Positions 46,298 to 55,990 of a DNA stretch of 64,000 nucleotides are shown one piece after another. A model generated the notes under the pieces. That model ran no database searches. It was not told where the DNA came from and saw only the letters and a list, made by a program, of their open reading frames with translations. This DNA comes from Timaviella obliquedivisa GSE-PSE-MK23-08B (GTDB lineage: Bacteria > Cyanobacteriota > Cyanobacteriia > Elainellales > Elainellaceae), in assembly GCA_019358855.1 (NCBI GenBank), contig JAHHII010000010.1, positions 62,001 through 126,000 on the forward strand, read 5' to 3'. Both the position numbers and the translations under genes were made by a program. Within the stretch, counting starts at the first letter, position 1, and every line of letters begins with the position of its first letter.

Positions 46298-47682
46298 GTA
46301 TTCAAGCTTCGGTGATTCCTGATTTAGAAATAGCTAGCACGGCATCTGAAAAGCGATCGGCTTGCCTATCAAATTTGTTGAAGCTGCGATCGCCGTTCTT
46401 GACAGTCGCTTCACCCTGGCTACAATCCATTCGTGAGTCAGCAGCAACTCAAGTTCAAGCACTCGCTATTCCTTCTACTCGTGATGAAGAGTGGCGCTTT
46501 ACTGATCTCTCTGCGCTAATGTCATCTCAATTTTTGAGCAGTACCTCTAATCCGCTTTCAGTGGATTTGAATGAAATTAAATCTCTCCTCATTCCAGAAG
46601 CAACGCATCGTTTAGTGTTCGTTAATGGTGTTTATAATTCTGGGCTTTCCCAGGTCAATGATTTACCTTCAGGATTGTTTGTTGGAAGTTTAAGCGAAGC
46701 TTTAAAGGTGGAAGCGGTCTACACTGCTCTTCAAGCTCATTTTGGGCAGCAGCCAGGAAGCGAGGATGTTTTTACCCTTCTCAATACCGCTAGTTTTAGC
46801 GATACTGCTGTGCTTTGGGTTGAGAAAAACCAAGAAATAGCGGCTCCTGTACAATTATTATTTCTCTCTTTAGATGGCGCTGAACTGACTATTTCTCATC
46901 CTCGTTGTTTGATTGTTGCAGAGAAAAGTAGTAGCCTGACTGTTGTTGAAGATTACGCTTCACTGGGTCTTAAAAGTAATTTGTGTAATGCGGTCACTGA
47001 GGTTTGGGTGGACGAAAATGCTCAAGTTGAGCATACTCGGATTCAGCGCGAATGTCATGCCGCATACCACATTGGTAAGACAGTAGTTTCCCAGGCAAGA
47101 TCCTCTCGATACACTTGTAATGCGGTCAGCACTGGCGCAAAATTATCGCGGCATAACCTAGAGATTTACCAAACGGGTGAACAGACTGAGACAACGCTCA
47201 ATGGATTAACAATGATTGCGGGCGAACAAGTGGGAGATATGCATAGCGCGATCGCCCTTACTGCTCCCCATGGTACTACTCATCAACTGCACAAATGCAT
47301 TGTGAACGATCGGGCACACGCTATTTTTAACGGCAAAGTGTTCGTTCCTAAAGCTGCCCAAATGACCAATGCCGGACAGCTTAACCGTAACTTGCTGTTA
47401 TCGCCCAAAGCCAGGGTTGATACCAAGCCCCAGCTTGAAATTGTCGCCGATAATGTGAAGTGTACGCACGGCGCAACGGTCAGTCAACTTGAAGATGACG
47501 AGGTGTTTTATCTGCAAAGTCGCGGGATTGATGCAGAAAGTGCGCAGAAGCTCTTGGTTTATGCGTTTGCGTTTGAAATTATTAGCAAGATTCCGATCGC
47601 CTCTCTCCAAGAAGACCTGGCGCAATGGGCAAGGCGACCCTTGCGGTATCTGCGAAGCAGCACGCCCCTCGAACAGACTTAG
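46294..47682 (+). CDS. sufD: Fe-S cluster assembly protein SufD
   Basis: SufD pairs with SufB on the SufC dimer. The 462-residue protein has [13 protein letters not shown] near the N-terminus, a beta-helix core, and the C-terminal SufBD motif [23 protein letters not shown] followed by [23 protein letters not shown], where Cys and His are the conserved residues. The ATG at 46294 overlaps the sufC stop; a longer frame from 46255 would lie inside sufC and is rejected. Confidence 0.95.
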   Translation: MSIQASVIPDLEIASTASEKRSACLSNLLKLRSPFLTVASPWLQSIRESAATQVQALAIPSTRDEEWRFTDLSALMSSQFLSSTSNPLSVDLNEIKSLLIPEATHRLVFVNGVYNSGLSQVNDLPSGLFVGSLSEALKVEAVYTALQAHFGQQPGSEDVFTLLNTASFSDTAVLWVEKNQEIAAPVQLLFLSLDGAELTISHPRCLIVAEKSSSLTVVEDYASLGLKSNLCNAVTEVWVDENAQVEHTRIQRECHAAYHIGKTVVSQARSSRYTCNAVSTGAKLSRHNLEIYQTGEQTETTLNGLTMIAGEQVGDMHSAIALTAPHGTTHQLHKCIVNDRAHAIFNGKVFVPKAAQMTNAGQLNRNLLLSPKARVDTKPQLEIVADNVKCTHGATVSQLEDDEVFYLQSRGIDAESAQKLLVYAFAFEIISKIPIASLQEDLAQWARRPLRYLRSSTPLEQT

Positions 47683-47737
47683 CTTTTGACTTCAGGCAAT
47701 TGCTCATTTTTACCTTTATTCCTTACCCTTTTTTGCT

Positions 47738-49000
47738 ATGACGCTTACCCAAGAGAAAACACTTGCAGCCTGCGTTCGTGCAGATTTTCCTATTTTGAAC
47801 CAGGAAATTCACGGCAAGCCTTTAGTTTATTTAGATAATGCTGCTTCGTCTCAAAAGCCCTTAGCAGTATTGAATGCGTTGCAGCATTACTATCAAAACG
47901 ACAACGCCAACGTGCATCGGGGCGTACATACCTTAAGCTCACGCGCAACAGATGGGTACGAAGGAGCGCGCGATAAGGTGGCAGCGTTTGTGAATGCGGC
48001 GCACCGTGAAGAAATTATTTACACGCGCAATGCCACGGAAGCAATTAACTTGGTGGCTTATGCCTGGGGAATAAGTACGTTGCAGCGGGGTGATGAAATC
48101 ATTTTGTCGGTGATGGAACACCATGCTAATTTAATTCCTTGGCAGTTTGTGGCGCAGAAAACAGGAGCGGTGCTGCGGTTTGTAGAACTGACCAAGACAC
48201 AGGATTTTGACCTGGATCACTATAAATCTTTGGTTTCAGATAAAACGAAGCTAGTGTCAGTGGTTCATGCTTCTAACACGCTAGGCTGCATTAACCCCGT
48301 CGCAGAGATCGTGGCGATCGCCCATCAATACGGCGCAAAGGTGTTGATCGATGCTTGCCAAAGTGTTCCTCATAGCGGGGTAGATGTTCAGGCGCTAGAT
48401 TGCGATTGGCTCGTGGCATCGGGTCATAAAATGTGTGCCCCAACTGGAATTGGGTTTCTTTATGGAAAGAAAGAGCTACTGCGCTCTATGCCGCCTTTTA
48501 TGGGGGGAGGTGAGATGATCGCCGACGTGTTTTTCGACCATGCAACCTATGCTGATATTCCCCACCGATTTGAGGCAGGCACTCCCGCCATTGGAGAAGC
48601 GATCGCTCTGGGTGCCGCCGTCGATTATTTGATGGCGATCGGCATGGACAAAATTCATGCCTACGAGCAAGAGCTAACCGCTTACCTATTCCAACAGCTA
48701 AATCCTATTTCTGAAGTTAAAATCTATGGTCCTCAGCCCGATGCTGGAGTTACTAACCGAGTCGGGCTTGCATCCTTTACAACGGGTGCGGTTCATCCCC
48801 ACGATTTATCAACAATTCTTGATCAAGCTGGGATCGCTATTCGCGCTGGGCATCACTGCACCCAACCCTTACACCGTCATCTAGGGGCACAGTCTACTGC
48901 CAGAGCTAGCGTTTACTTCTACAACACCCGCGAGGAAATTGATACTTTTATTACGGCATTGAAAGAAGCGATCGAGTTTTTCGGCGGTATCTTTGGTTAA
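47738..49000 (+). CDS. sufS: Cysteine desulfurase SufS
   Basis: SufS takes sulphur from cysteine, using pyridoxal phosphate, and hands it to SufB. The 420-residue group II desulfurase has [11 protein letters not shown], the His of [11 protein letters not shown], the PLP lysine in [14 protein letters not shown] and the catalytic Cys in [14 protein letters not shown]. No SufE gene is adjacent. It is the last gene of the suf cluster; a MITE begins 40 bp after the stop. Confidence 0.95.
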   Translation: MTLTQEKTLAACVRADFPILNQEIHGKPLVYLDNAASSQKPLAVLNALQHYYQNDNANVHRGVHTLSSRATDGYEGARDKVAAFVNAAHREEIIYTRNATEAINLVAYAWGISTLQRGDEIILSVMEHHANLIPWQFVAQKTGAVLRFVELTKTQDFDLDHYKSLVSDKTKLVSVVHASNTLGCINPVAEIVAIAHQYGAKVLIDACQSVPHSGVDVQALDCDWLVASGHKMCAPTGIGFLYGKKELLRSMPPFMGGGEMIADVFFDHATYADIPHRFEAGTPAIGEAIALGAAVDYLMAIGMDKIHAYEQELTAYLFQQLNPISEVKIYGPQPDAGVTNRVGLASFTTGAVHPHDLSTILDQAGIAIRAGHHCTQPLHRHLGAQSTARASVYFYNTREEIDTFITALKEAIEFFGGIFG

Positions 49001-49040
49001 TTCAATCCGATCGCGGGATCAATTGTTTCATTGAGTCTAA

Positions 49041-49189
49041 GAGGTTGTTTGAGAAGTCTAGATTGCTATCCGACCCGCCCCCTAAATCCCCCATTTTGAG
49101 GGACTTTGAAGGAAGACGGTGCGGAAGTCCCCCAGAATGGGGGGTTGGGGGGCGAGTGTAAGAATCTTTGATACTTCTCAGACATCCTC
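49041..49189. mobile_element. MITE family B, copy 2
   Basis: Ends are GAGGTTGTTTGAGAAGTC and (complement) GAGGATGTCTGAGAAGTA; the flanks are TAA and TGA, fitting a TNA target. The core is the same CCCCCATTTTGAGGGACTT-type hairpin as in the copy at 31550-31699. It lies between sufS and tspO, and with its flanks fills most of the 308-bp gap. Confidence 0.72.
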
Positions 49190-49308
49190 TGAGGGACAAT
49201 TGCCAGACGAGTAGAACTAACTGCACGAGGACAACCTCTTCCGTTTGTATGAATCCAGACGAGAGCGTTGTCTGATATTGTGACAGCATCTTCCGCAGGT
49301 CAAAAAAC

Positions 49309-49797
49309 ATGATCAAATCTTGGATGGTCATTGGCGGCGTTACTTTGGTTGCCGGACTACTGGTTCAACTCTTCATGACTCCCCGTGGGATCAAGTGGTT
49401 CAAACGCCTTCGTCGTCCCAGTTGGCTAACGTTTGAAGCAGCAATCCCGATTATTTGGACAACCGTTTTTATTTGCGGAGCTTGGTCCGCCACCCTAGTT
49501 TGGGAAACTCTAGCGAAAACTCAAGCGGGGCGCTCGCAAGCCTGGCTATTCATGGGCGGCTACCTGCTGGTAGAACTCGTTACCCTTGCCTATAGCCCTG
49601 TGATGATGAACCTCCAAAGCCTCAAGGTTGGCACCCTCATCGGTGGAACTGGAGCCTTGTTGGCAGCATTATTGGCGATCGCAGTTTGGCAGGTTTCACA
49701 AACTGCGGCTTGGCTCTTGCTCCCCTATTTGCTCTGGAGTCCTATTGGCACCTACACGACCTGGGCAATGGCACAGCTTAATCCTCAAGATGCCTAA
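49309..49797 (+). CDS. TspO/MBR-like membrane protein
   Basis: A 162-residue protein with five membrane helices, the topology of TspO (the bacterial homologue of the peripheral benzodiazepine receptor). The segment RPSWLTFEAAIPIIWTTVF after helix 1, the SPVMMNLQSLKVGT loop and LLLPYLLWSPIGTYTTWAMAQLNP fit the family's last two helices, although several of its Trp residues are changed. TspO binds tetrapyrroles and acts in stress and light responses; the divergence here leaves the ligand uncertain. Confidence 0.68.
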   Translation: MIKSWMVIGGVTLVAGLLVQLFMTPRGIKWFKRLRRPSWLTFEAAIPIIWTTVFICGAWSATLVWETLAKTQAGRSQAWLFMGGYLLVELVTLAYSPVMMNLQSLKVGTLIGGTGALLAALLAIAVWQVSQTAAWLLLPYLLWSPIGTYTTWAMAQLNPQDA

Positions 49798-49916
49798 AAT
49801 TATTGAATAGATTCGGAATTGCTGACGTGGAATCCCTCAATCTCCAGTAACCTTAGAACTGATCTCATCTCAGATCACCTTACTTTAGTTTGTCAGCGAG
49901 TTCAGGAGAATCGTGC

Positions 49917-50384
49917 ATGTCTTTTTTAAGTCAATCTTCCTCCCCATTCCCTCATCAATTTATGGTTAAAGCCTCAATTGTGGCGGCGTTAAGCTTCTGG
50001 CTGGTCGGTTGCTCTGAGAATCGCTCCTCGCAATGTGTCAAGCTGATCGGTGTGGCAAATCAAGCCGTTAATTCGATCGAGGCGGTGACCGCCCCTAGCA
50101 GTGCCGATAGCATTGAGGCGCTGAGAAAGATTGCGGTTGTTGCTGAGGATACTAACAAGGCAATGAGAGATCTCAGTTTGACAGATGGAAAACTGATCGA
50201 GTTTCGCGATCGCTTCACCGCCATGTACGAAGCGACCAGTGCTGCCACACAATCGCTGATTCAATCCTCAAGCATCAAAGATACGGCGGCTTCCCAGAAG
50301 GCATATGAAGACCTGAAGGCTTCTACCAGTCAAGAGTCGCCTTTAGTGGATGAAGTGAATCAGTACTGCAATGCGGGTCAGTAA
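49917..50384 (+). CDS. Small lipoprotein
   Basis: A 155-residue protein with a lipoprotein signal: a hydrophobic stretch (ASIVAALSFWLVGC, about 19-33) ends in the lipobox LVGC, so the mature protein would start at Cys and be anchored to a membrane. The rest is helical and polar (EALRKIAVVAEDTNKAMRDL), with two more Cys residues, and no family is recognised. The ATG at 49917 puts the signal closer to the N-terminus than the frame from 49890. Confidence 0.7.
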   Translation: MSFLSQSSSPFPHQFMVKASIVAALSFWLVGCSENRSSQCVKLIGVANQAVNSIEAVTAPSSADSIEALRKIAVVAEDTNKAMRDLSLTDGKLIEFRDRFTAMYEATSAATQSLIQSSSIKDTAASQKAYEDLKASTSQESPLVDEVNQYCNAGQ

Positions 50385-50426
50385 AGTCGGTCAGTCAAGA
50401 TAATTCTTATAATTTTTAACGTCAAT

Positions 50427-51131
50427 TCAAAAAAAATCTTCAGCCCTGCCATATTGAGCGATCAGTGGGGATTCTGATGCTTGATTGCCTAACCATGCCC
50501 AGAGTTGGTCGCCGTGGGAATAATGCCACCATTCTTTAGGATGCTGCCGAAACTCGGCCTTGATCATGGCTTGTTTGAGAATCTGGCGATTATGGTGAAA
50601 GGTGCGGTTTGATAAAGAGTCTCTAAAGTAATCGGGGTAAGACCGGGGTGACATTTCATCAATGGGTGAACCCATGGCGATCGCGCCCTCTCCATCAACC
50701 AAAGTGACATCGATTGCTGCGCCTGTGCTATGAGGCGGCGGCATTGCCGGATTTAGGTTTGGAACTGCCCAAAATTCGTAGACTTCTTCTAAAAACTCCT
50801 GGCGCTGTGTTTCAGTAAGATCCCACAGATGTAACCCTCTAGCCTGAACCGTTTGCGCTAGAGTGTAATCCACCATAAACTGCTGAACGGCGATCGGGCG
50901 GTAGGCATCGAAAATTTGGATGCGCCAGTTTGGGTACTCTATTTGCAGAAAATGTTGCGCTTGTAGCAGGCGTTCTAGGACACCTTGCCGAAGATAATAA
51001 GGAGAGCGCTCTCCATAGGGCGCACCTAACCTGACATAAGGATGCGGCTGCTCGGCTGCAAACTGATAAATAGGAATCGGCAGGAGTGATTCTCCGCATT
51101 CTTGAATTGGAACTTGCTGGTAGAGTTTCAT
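50427..51131 (-). CDS. D-alanyl-D-alanine dipeptidase (VanX/DdpX type)
   Basis: A 234-residue M15D peptidase. The zinc site reads HSTGAAIDVTLVD (SxGxxxD with the preceding His) and EWWHYSHGDQLW (ExxH), and RIQIFDAYRP supplies the conserved Arg. These enzymes split D-Ala-D-Ala; outside vancomycin-resistance clusters they recycle cell-wall peptides. No van genes are near. No signal peptide is visible, so it acts in the cytoplasm. Confidence 0.85.
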   Translation of the reverse strand: MKLYQQVPIQECGESLLPIPIYQFAAEQPHPYVRLGAPYGERSPYYLRQGVLERLLQAQHFLQIEYPNWRIQIFDAYRPIAVQQFMVDYTLAQTVQARGLHLWDLTETQRQEFLEEVYEFWAVPNLNPAMPPPHSTGAAIDVTLVDGEGAIAMGSPIDEMSPRSYPDYFRDSLSNRTFHHNRQILKQAMIKAEFRQHPKEWWHYSHGDQLWAWLGNQASESPLIAQYGRAEDFF

Positions 51132-51233
51132 CTAGGGCACATCAATGTCAGGATAGTTTCTCAGAATAGTTTGCGACTCAAACCATCGGTTTGTGTCGTT
51201 TCTCCCTCGTCACTCACATACCCTAATTGAACT

Positions 51234-52046
51234 ATGAAGTCTTACGTTGTTGCTGCCGTGCAAATGAACAGTCTGCCAGATTTAGAAAAAAATCTGGCGC
51301 AGGCAGAAGATCTCATTGACCTTGCTGTCCGCCAAGGGGCTGAGTTGATTTGTCTGCCAGAGAACTTTTCGTTTTTAGGGGATGAAACTGCCAAATTTGC
51401 TCAAGCAGGGGCGATCGCCCAAGGCAGCGAAAAATTCCTCAAAACGATGGCACAACGCTATCAAATCACGCTATTGGGCGGCGGATTTCCGGTTCCTGCC
51501 CCCACAGGCAAAGTTTATAATACTGCCCTTTTGATTGGTCCTAGCGGCGAAGAGCTATCTCGCTACGAGAAAGTTCACCTATTCGATGTGAATTTACCGG
51601 ATGGTAATACCTATCAGGAATCTGAGGCAGTGTCGCCAGGAGAACAAATGCCTTCAGTGTATCCCTCTAAAGAATTAGGACATTTGGGGCTTTCGGTTTG
51701 TTATGACGTGCGATTTCCTGAACTATATCGCCATTTGTCGCAGATGGGCGCAGAGGTGTTGTTTATTCCAGCAGCTTTTACGGCTTATACCGGTAAAGAT
51801 CACTGGCAAGTTTTGTTACAGGCACGGGCGATCGAAAATACCTGCTATGTTGTTGCCCCTGCCCAGACGGGTAAGCATAATTCGCGCCGTCAGTCCCATG
51901 GTCATGCAGTGATTATTGACCCGTGGGGGATTATTTTGGCAGATGCAGGCGAGCAGCCTGGCGTGGCGATCGCCTCGATCGAACCTTCTCGCTTAGAGCA
52001 AGTCCGTCGTCAAATGCCATCTTTGCAACATCGCGTTTTTATTTAA
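51234..52046 (+). CDS. Nitrilase-family carbon-nitrogen hydrolase (Nit1-like)
   Basis: A 270-residue hydrolase with the Glu-Lys-Cys triad: E in ICLPENFSFLG, K in RYEKVHLFDVNL and C in GLSVCYDVRFPELYR. The YEKVHLFDV and RALENTCYV-like (RAIENTCYVVAPAQTGKHN) segments resemble the Nit1 group, which repairs deaminated glutathione. That substrate is likely but not proven. The gene is divergent from the dipeptidase gene. Confidence 0.85.
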   Translation: MKSYVVAAVQMNSLPDLEKNLAQAEDLIDLAVRQGAELICLPENFSFLGDETAKFAQAGAIAQGSEKFLKTMAQRYQITLLGGGFPVPAPTGKVYNTALLIGPSGEELSRYEKVHLFDVNLPDGNTYQESEAVSPGEQMPSVYPSKELGHLGLSVCYDVRFPELYRHLSQMGAEVLFIPAAFTAYTGKDHWQVLLQARAIENTCYVVAPAQTGKHNSRRQSHGHAVIIDPWGIILADAGEQPGVAIASIEPSRLEQVRRQMPSLQHRVFI

Positions 52047-52128
52047 ATGTGTTTAATCTTTAAGGGCGATCGTCATGAGGGCGATCGCTCTTTAAAACGT
52101 GCCCACCCTCGACAAGTTTGCCTAACCC

Positions 52129-53496
52129 ATGGTTGATCTCACTTTATGGACTTTTTTTTCTCCCCTACTGGCTACCGAAGCCCAAGCTGAAACAGGCTCC
52201 CTCGTTTTAGCAGGCGTTTTACTGAGCTTAGTCGTGATTTATCTCGCTGCCAAACTGGTTGGAGAACTTTGCGCCCGTATTAATCTTCCTTCTGTGTTAG
52301 GAGAACTCGTGGGCGGCGTTTTGGTGGGCGTATCTGCCTTCAATCTCCTGATTTTTCCTGATAGCAGCGGAGCCTTTCACTCGCTCATTCTCGACTTTCT
52401 GCAAGTTACCGCAGGGCTAACCCCCGAAGCCATTCCTGGCGTAGGCAGTTCTATCAGCGAAGTCATTTCCTTGCTGTCGGAACTAGGCGTGATTATCCTT
52501 CTGTTTGAAATCGGTCTAGAGTCTAACCTAAAGGAACTCATTCGCGTGGGACCGCAAGCTGCTGTAGTGGCGATCGTAGGGGTGGCAGTGCCGTTCGCAG
52601 CAGGCACGAGTGGATTGATTCTTTTGTTTGGAGTCCCTGCAATTCCAGCAATCTTTGCGGGGGCGGCATTGACGGCAACTAGCATCGGTATTACTGCCAA
52701 AGTGCTGGCAGAACTTCAGAAGCTAAGTTCTAGAGAAGGGCAAATTATTATTGGGGCAGCGGTGTTGGATGATGTACTCGGTATCATCGTTCTGGCAGTT
52801 GTGGCTAGCCTTGCTAAAACTGGAGAAATCCAGGTCAGTAATATTGTTTATCTAGTTGTTGGCGCAAGCGTTTTTCTGATTGGCTCCATTTTTCTGGGTC
52901 GTCTACTCAGCCCGTATTTTGTGGCATTGGTCGATCGCCTCCAAACCCGTGGCAATCTTTTGCTTTCCTCCCTAATCTTTGCTTTTGTGTTGTCTTACAT
53001 TGGCGCAGTGATTCACCTTGAAGCAATTTTAGGCGCTTTTGCCGCCGGGTTAATTCTTGCCGAAACTGACAAACAAAGAGAGCTAGAAGAACAGATCTTG
53101 CCGATCGCCGATATGCTTGTTCCAATTTTCTTTGTGGTGGTAGGCGCGAGAACCGATGTCAGCGTCCTTAACCCATTTGTGCCCAGCAATCAAGAGGGCT
53201 TGATTATTGCTTCCTTTCTGGTAATCGTGGCAATTATTGGCAAGGTTGTAACGGGCTTAGGCGTGTTTGGACAACCGGGCATTAATCGGCTAGCGATCGG
53301 GGTGGGTATGATTCCTCGGGGTGAAGTAGGGCTAGTTTTCGCAGGTGTAGGCTCAACCACAGGCATTCTCGACAAGTCTCTCAACGCCGCCATCATTGTT
53401 ATGGTAATTATCACTACCTTCATAGCTCCTCCGTTATTGCGCATCGTTTTCGACAAAGCAGATAAAGCGATCGAAGAAGCAAAGTCCGAAAGCTAA
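52129..53496 (+). CDS. CPA2-type cation:proton antiporter
   Basis: A 455-residue membrane protein of the KefB/NapA-like CPA2 family with about 12 helices. The ion-binding Asp pair is in GAAVLDDVLGIIVLAV (about residues 204-219), and IPRGEVGLVFAG near residue 390 is a conserved late helix. There is no TrkA-N or other regulatory domain at the C-terminus. It exchanges Na+ or K+ for H+ at the plasma or thylakoid membrane. Confidence 0.87.
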   Translation: MVDLTLWTFFSPLLATEAQAETGSLVLAGVLLSLVVIYLAAKLVGELCARINLPSVLGELVGGVLVGVSAFNLLIFPDSSGAFHSLILDFLQVTAGLTPEAIPGVGSSISEVISLLSELGVIILLFEIGLESNLKELIRVGPQAAVVAIVGVAVPFAAGTSGLILLFGVPAIPAIFAGAALTATSIGITAKVLAELQKLSSREGQIIIGAAVLDDVLGIIVLAVVASLAKTGEIQVSNIVYLVVGASVFLIGSIFLGRLLSPYFVALVDRLQTRGNLLLSSLIFAFVLSYIGAVIHLEAILGAFAAGLILAETDKQRELEEQILPIADMLVPIFFVVVGARTDVSVLNPFVPSNQEGLIIASFLVIVAIIGKVVTGLGVFGQPGINRLAIGVGMIPRGEVGLVFAGVGSTTGILDKSLNAAIIVMVIITTFIAPPLLRIVFDKADKAIEEAKSES

Positions 53497-53644
53497 TTGT
53501 ATTAAGTTGAAAATGTAGACAGGGTTCAATGCAAATGCTCTGTCCTTGCCTAGTACGGAATTTCCTCTATTTGTACTGTAGTGTTCTGCAACTAAAATCC
53601 TGTGATAAACTCATCGCTCAATAAACCCATTTAAAAGATCTCCT

Positions 53645-54574
53645 GTGTCTCAATCTTCATTTTTTGACTCTTCATCCCCTAGCGCCCGATCGCTCTCTGC
53701 AATAAATCCCTCAGAATCCCAATTTTGTCCTAGTGCTTCCTCTTCTGAGACTCAGCGCGATCGAATTGGGGTTTTTGATAGCGGCGTGGGTGGGCTGACG
53801 GTTCTGAGGGAACTGTATCGTCAACTGCCGAACGAATCGATTCTTTACTTTGGCGATACTGCCCGTCTGCCCTATGGCACCCGCTCTCAAGCCGAAATTG
53901 TGCAGTTCTCCCGCGAAATCCTGATATGGATGCAGCAGCAGGGCGTAAAGATGGTGATGATGGCGTGCAATACTAGCTCGGCGCTGGCATTGGAAATAGT
54001 GCGATCGGAGTTTAATATTCCGATTTTGGGCATCATTTTACCCGGTGCCCGCGCAGCAGTCCAGGCAGGCAAACGCATCGGCGTTATTGCCACGCCCGCC
54101 ACAGCAGCCAGCAATGCCTATCGTCAGGCTATTCAGGAGATCGACTCAAGTGTTCAGGTTTGGCAAATGGCTTGTCCCGAATTCGTGCCCTTAATTGAGC
54201 ACGATCGCATTCGTGAGCCTTATGCCCAGGAAGTTGCCCAAGAGTACTTAGCGCCATTGTTAGATCAAGAGATCGACACACTGGTACATGGCTGCACTCA
54301 CTATCCTCACCTCAACCCAGTTTTAAAGTCTATTCTGCCGCCGTCGGTCAAAATTGTTGACCCAGCGGTACATTTAGTCAAAGCTGCTTCCCAAGAATTA
54401 GATTTATTAGGCTTAAAAAATACGCGGGTGGCGTTGCCCACGCGGTTCTGTGTCAGCAGCGCTCCGGCTCGGTTTGCCCAACTATCAGTGCAGTGGCTAG
54501 GCTGTACGCCGTTGGTAGAACAGGTCGATATCCGAGAAATGACTCGTCAATCTATGCTCAAGGCAGTAGATTAA
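53645..54574 (+). CDS. murI: Glutamate racemase
   Basis: MurI makes D-glutamate for peptidoglycan. The 309-residue protein has IGVFDSGVGGLTVLREL, YFGDTARLPYGT, the first catalytic Cys in MACNTSSALAL and the second in VHGCTHYPHL. The GTG start at 53645 gives a Ser-rich lead of about 37 residues that is not part of the fold; a later start is possible. The TAA stop overlaps the ATG of the next gene (TAATG), so the two are coupled. Confidence 0.93.
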   Translation: MSQSSFFDSSSPSARSLSAINPSESQFCPSASSSETQRDRIGVFDSGVGGLTVLRELYRQLPNESILYFGDTARLPYGTRSQAEIVQFSREILIWMQQQGVKMVMMACNTSSALALEIVRSEFNIPILGIILPGARAAVQAGKRIGVIATPATAASNAYRQAIQEIDSSVQVWQMACPEFVPLIEHDRIREPYAQEVAQEYLAPLLDQEIDTLVHGCTHYPHLNPVLKSILPPSVKIVDPAVHLVKAASQELDLLGLKNTRVALPTRFCVSSAPARFAQLSVQWLGCTPLVEQVDIREMTRQSMLKAVD

Positions 54575-55755
54575 TGCTGTTTCTTGTGTTGTTGCTGCTT
54601 TTGGCGTTGCTTGCGAGCGTCCTCTATGCTCTCAAACTCCGCGATGCTGCTCAAGAGGCTCCCAGGCTCCATCTCAAAGTTCAGAAGGGCGAACTGACTG
54701 CCGTCTCAGTCATTATTCCTGCCTACAACGAGGCTGAAAATATTGAGGACTGCGTTTGCTCGGTTCTGCTGAGTACCAACTTGCCGCCTGAAAAATTAGA
54801 AGTTTGGGTTGTGGACGATCAGTCTGTGGATGAGACGTGGGAAATTTTGCAGCGGTTGCAAACTCGTCTAAATGATCCTCGCCTGAAGCTAATGGCGGGT
54901 AAGCCTCGTCCCAGTGAGCAGGTTTGGCTAGGGAAAAACTGGGCTTGTGCACAGGCGGCGGCATCTGCACAGGGCGATTATTTATTATTTTTAGATGCAG
55001 ATCTGAGGCTCAATGAAGGAGCGATCGCCACTGCTTTGCAGTTCGCTCAACAGCAGCAAACCGATCTTTTTACAATTTGTCCTACCGTTGTTTGTGACTG
55101 CCTGGCAGAATGGCTAGCCCAGCCGCTGATCATTCACACCATGCTGATTGGCTTCGACTTCAAAGCCGTCAACGATCCCTCTACCGACGCTGCCTTTGCC
55201 GCTGGGATGTTTATGCTGTTCCGCCGAGCCGCCTACGAGCAAATTGGGGGACATACAGCGGTGGCTGACCAGGTTGTAGAAGATGTGGAACTGGGGCGGC
55301 TGGTGAAATATAGCGGGCTGAAGTTGAATTGTTTCCTGGGCAACGAACTGGCATCGGTGCGAATGTATCGAACCTGGGCGGCTTTGTGGGAAGGGTGGAC
55401 AAAGAACCTCTATGCGGGTGGGCAACGGAACCCCGTGAGCATGTCTAAGTTTGTCCTAGTGATTTTGTTGATGTGCGTTGTTCCTTGGATTGGGTTGTTC
55501 GTCTCGATCGCCCACCTCATTCCGGGCTGGAATCTTTGGAGCCTCCTTACTCTGATCCTTAGCCTATCTATCATTGCCATGCATTACGTGATCCGGCGCA
55601 TCGGTTCATCGGCTTCTGGCATTTCCCCGCGCTACTGGTGGCTAACTGGGTTGGGTGGAATTTTTGTAGTGGCGATCGGTCTAACCTCTGTGCTGAAAAC
55701 TGAGACAGGCTGGGGCTGGACTTGGCGGGGACGTTCGCTGAAACAGTCTGGTTAA
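54574..55755 (+). CDS. Membrane glycosyltransferase family 2 (CruG-like)
   Basis: A 393-residue protein with one N-terminal membrane helix, a GT2 domain (SVIIPAYNEAENIEDCVCSVL, VVDDQSVDET, LFLDADLRL, and QVVEDVELGRLVK with the catalytic Asp region) and three C-terminal helices. The layout and motifs resemble CruG, which adds sugar to myxol in cyanobacterial carotenoid glycosides; CruF is not adjacent. The ATG at 54574 overlaps the murI stop by one base, so translational coupling is likely. A different membrane-lipid or pigment acceptor remains possible. Confidence 0.7.
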   Translation: MLFLVLLLLLALLASVLYALKLRDAAQEAPRLHLKVQKGELTAVSVIIPAYNEAENIEDCVCSVLLSTNLPPEKLEVWVVDDQSVDETWEILQRLQTRLNDPRLKLMAGKPRPSEQVWLGKNWACAQAAASAQGDYLLFLDADLRLNEGAIATALQFAQQQQTDLFTICPTVVCDCLAEWLAQPLIIHTMLIGFDFKAVNDPSTDAAFAAGMFMLFRRAAYEQIGGHTAVADQVVEDVELGRLVKYSGLKLNCFLGNELASVRMYRTWAALWEGWTKNLYAGGQRNPVSMSKFVLVILLMCVVPWIGLFVSIAHLIPGWNLWSLLTLILSLSIIAMHYVIRRIGSSASGISPRYWWLTGLGGIFVVAIGLTSVLKTETGWGWTWRGRSLKQSG

Positions 55756-55785
55756 GTGACTTATCCGGGAGGCTGATACTAAACG

Positions 55786-55843
55786 CCAAAAAGAGAGAAA
55801 CAAACAGAAAATTGAGCCCCCTTCTGTCTGCCCTCTCTTTTGG
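55786..55843. terminator. Bidirectional terminator between converging genes
   Basis: CCAAAAAGAGAG pairs with CTCTCTTTTGG, with an inner ACAGAA...TTCTGT pair. It lies between the converging glycosyltransferase and GTPase genes, and T-rich tracts are formed on both strands. Confidence 0.6.
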
Positions 55844-55990
55844 TGGAAACTGTTGCCAGTCCCAGATAAAGCCTATTCTCTTACAGATTTAAGTAGGCAA
55901 AGTTGTGATAAAGACATGACAAGGAAATGGTGAAAATACTGAGAAACCGGTTGAAATGAATTGGGCGATCGCTTTTCTCTTGCTTCTCCC

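Noticed and set aside
52050-52095. Two HIP1-type GCGATCG sites forming a hairpin after the nitrilase gene
   Set aside because: HIP1 octamers are so frequent in this genome that pairing of two of them is expected by chance, and the T run is weak.
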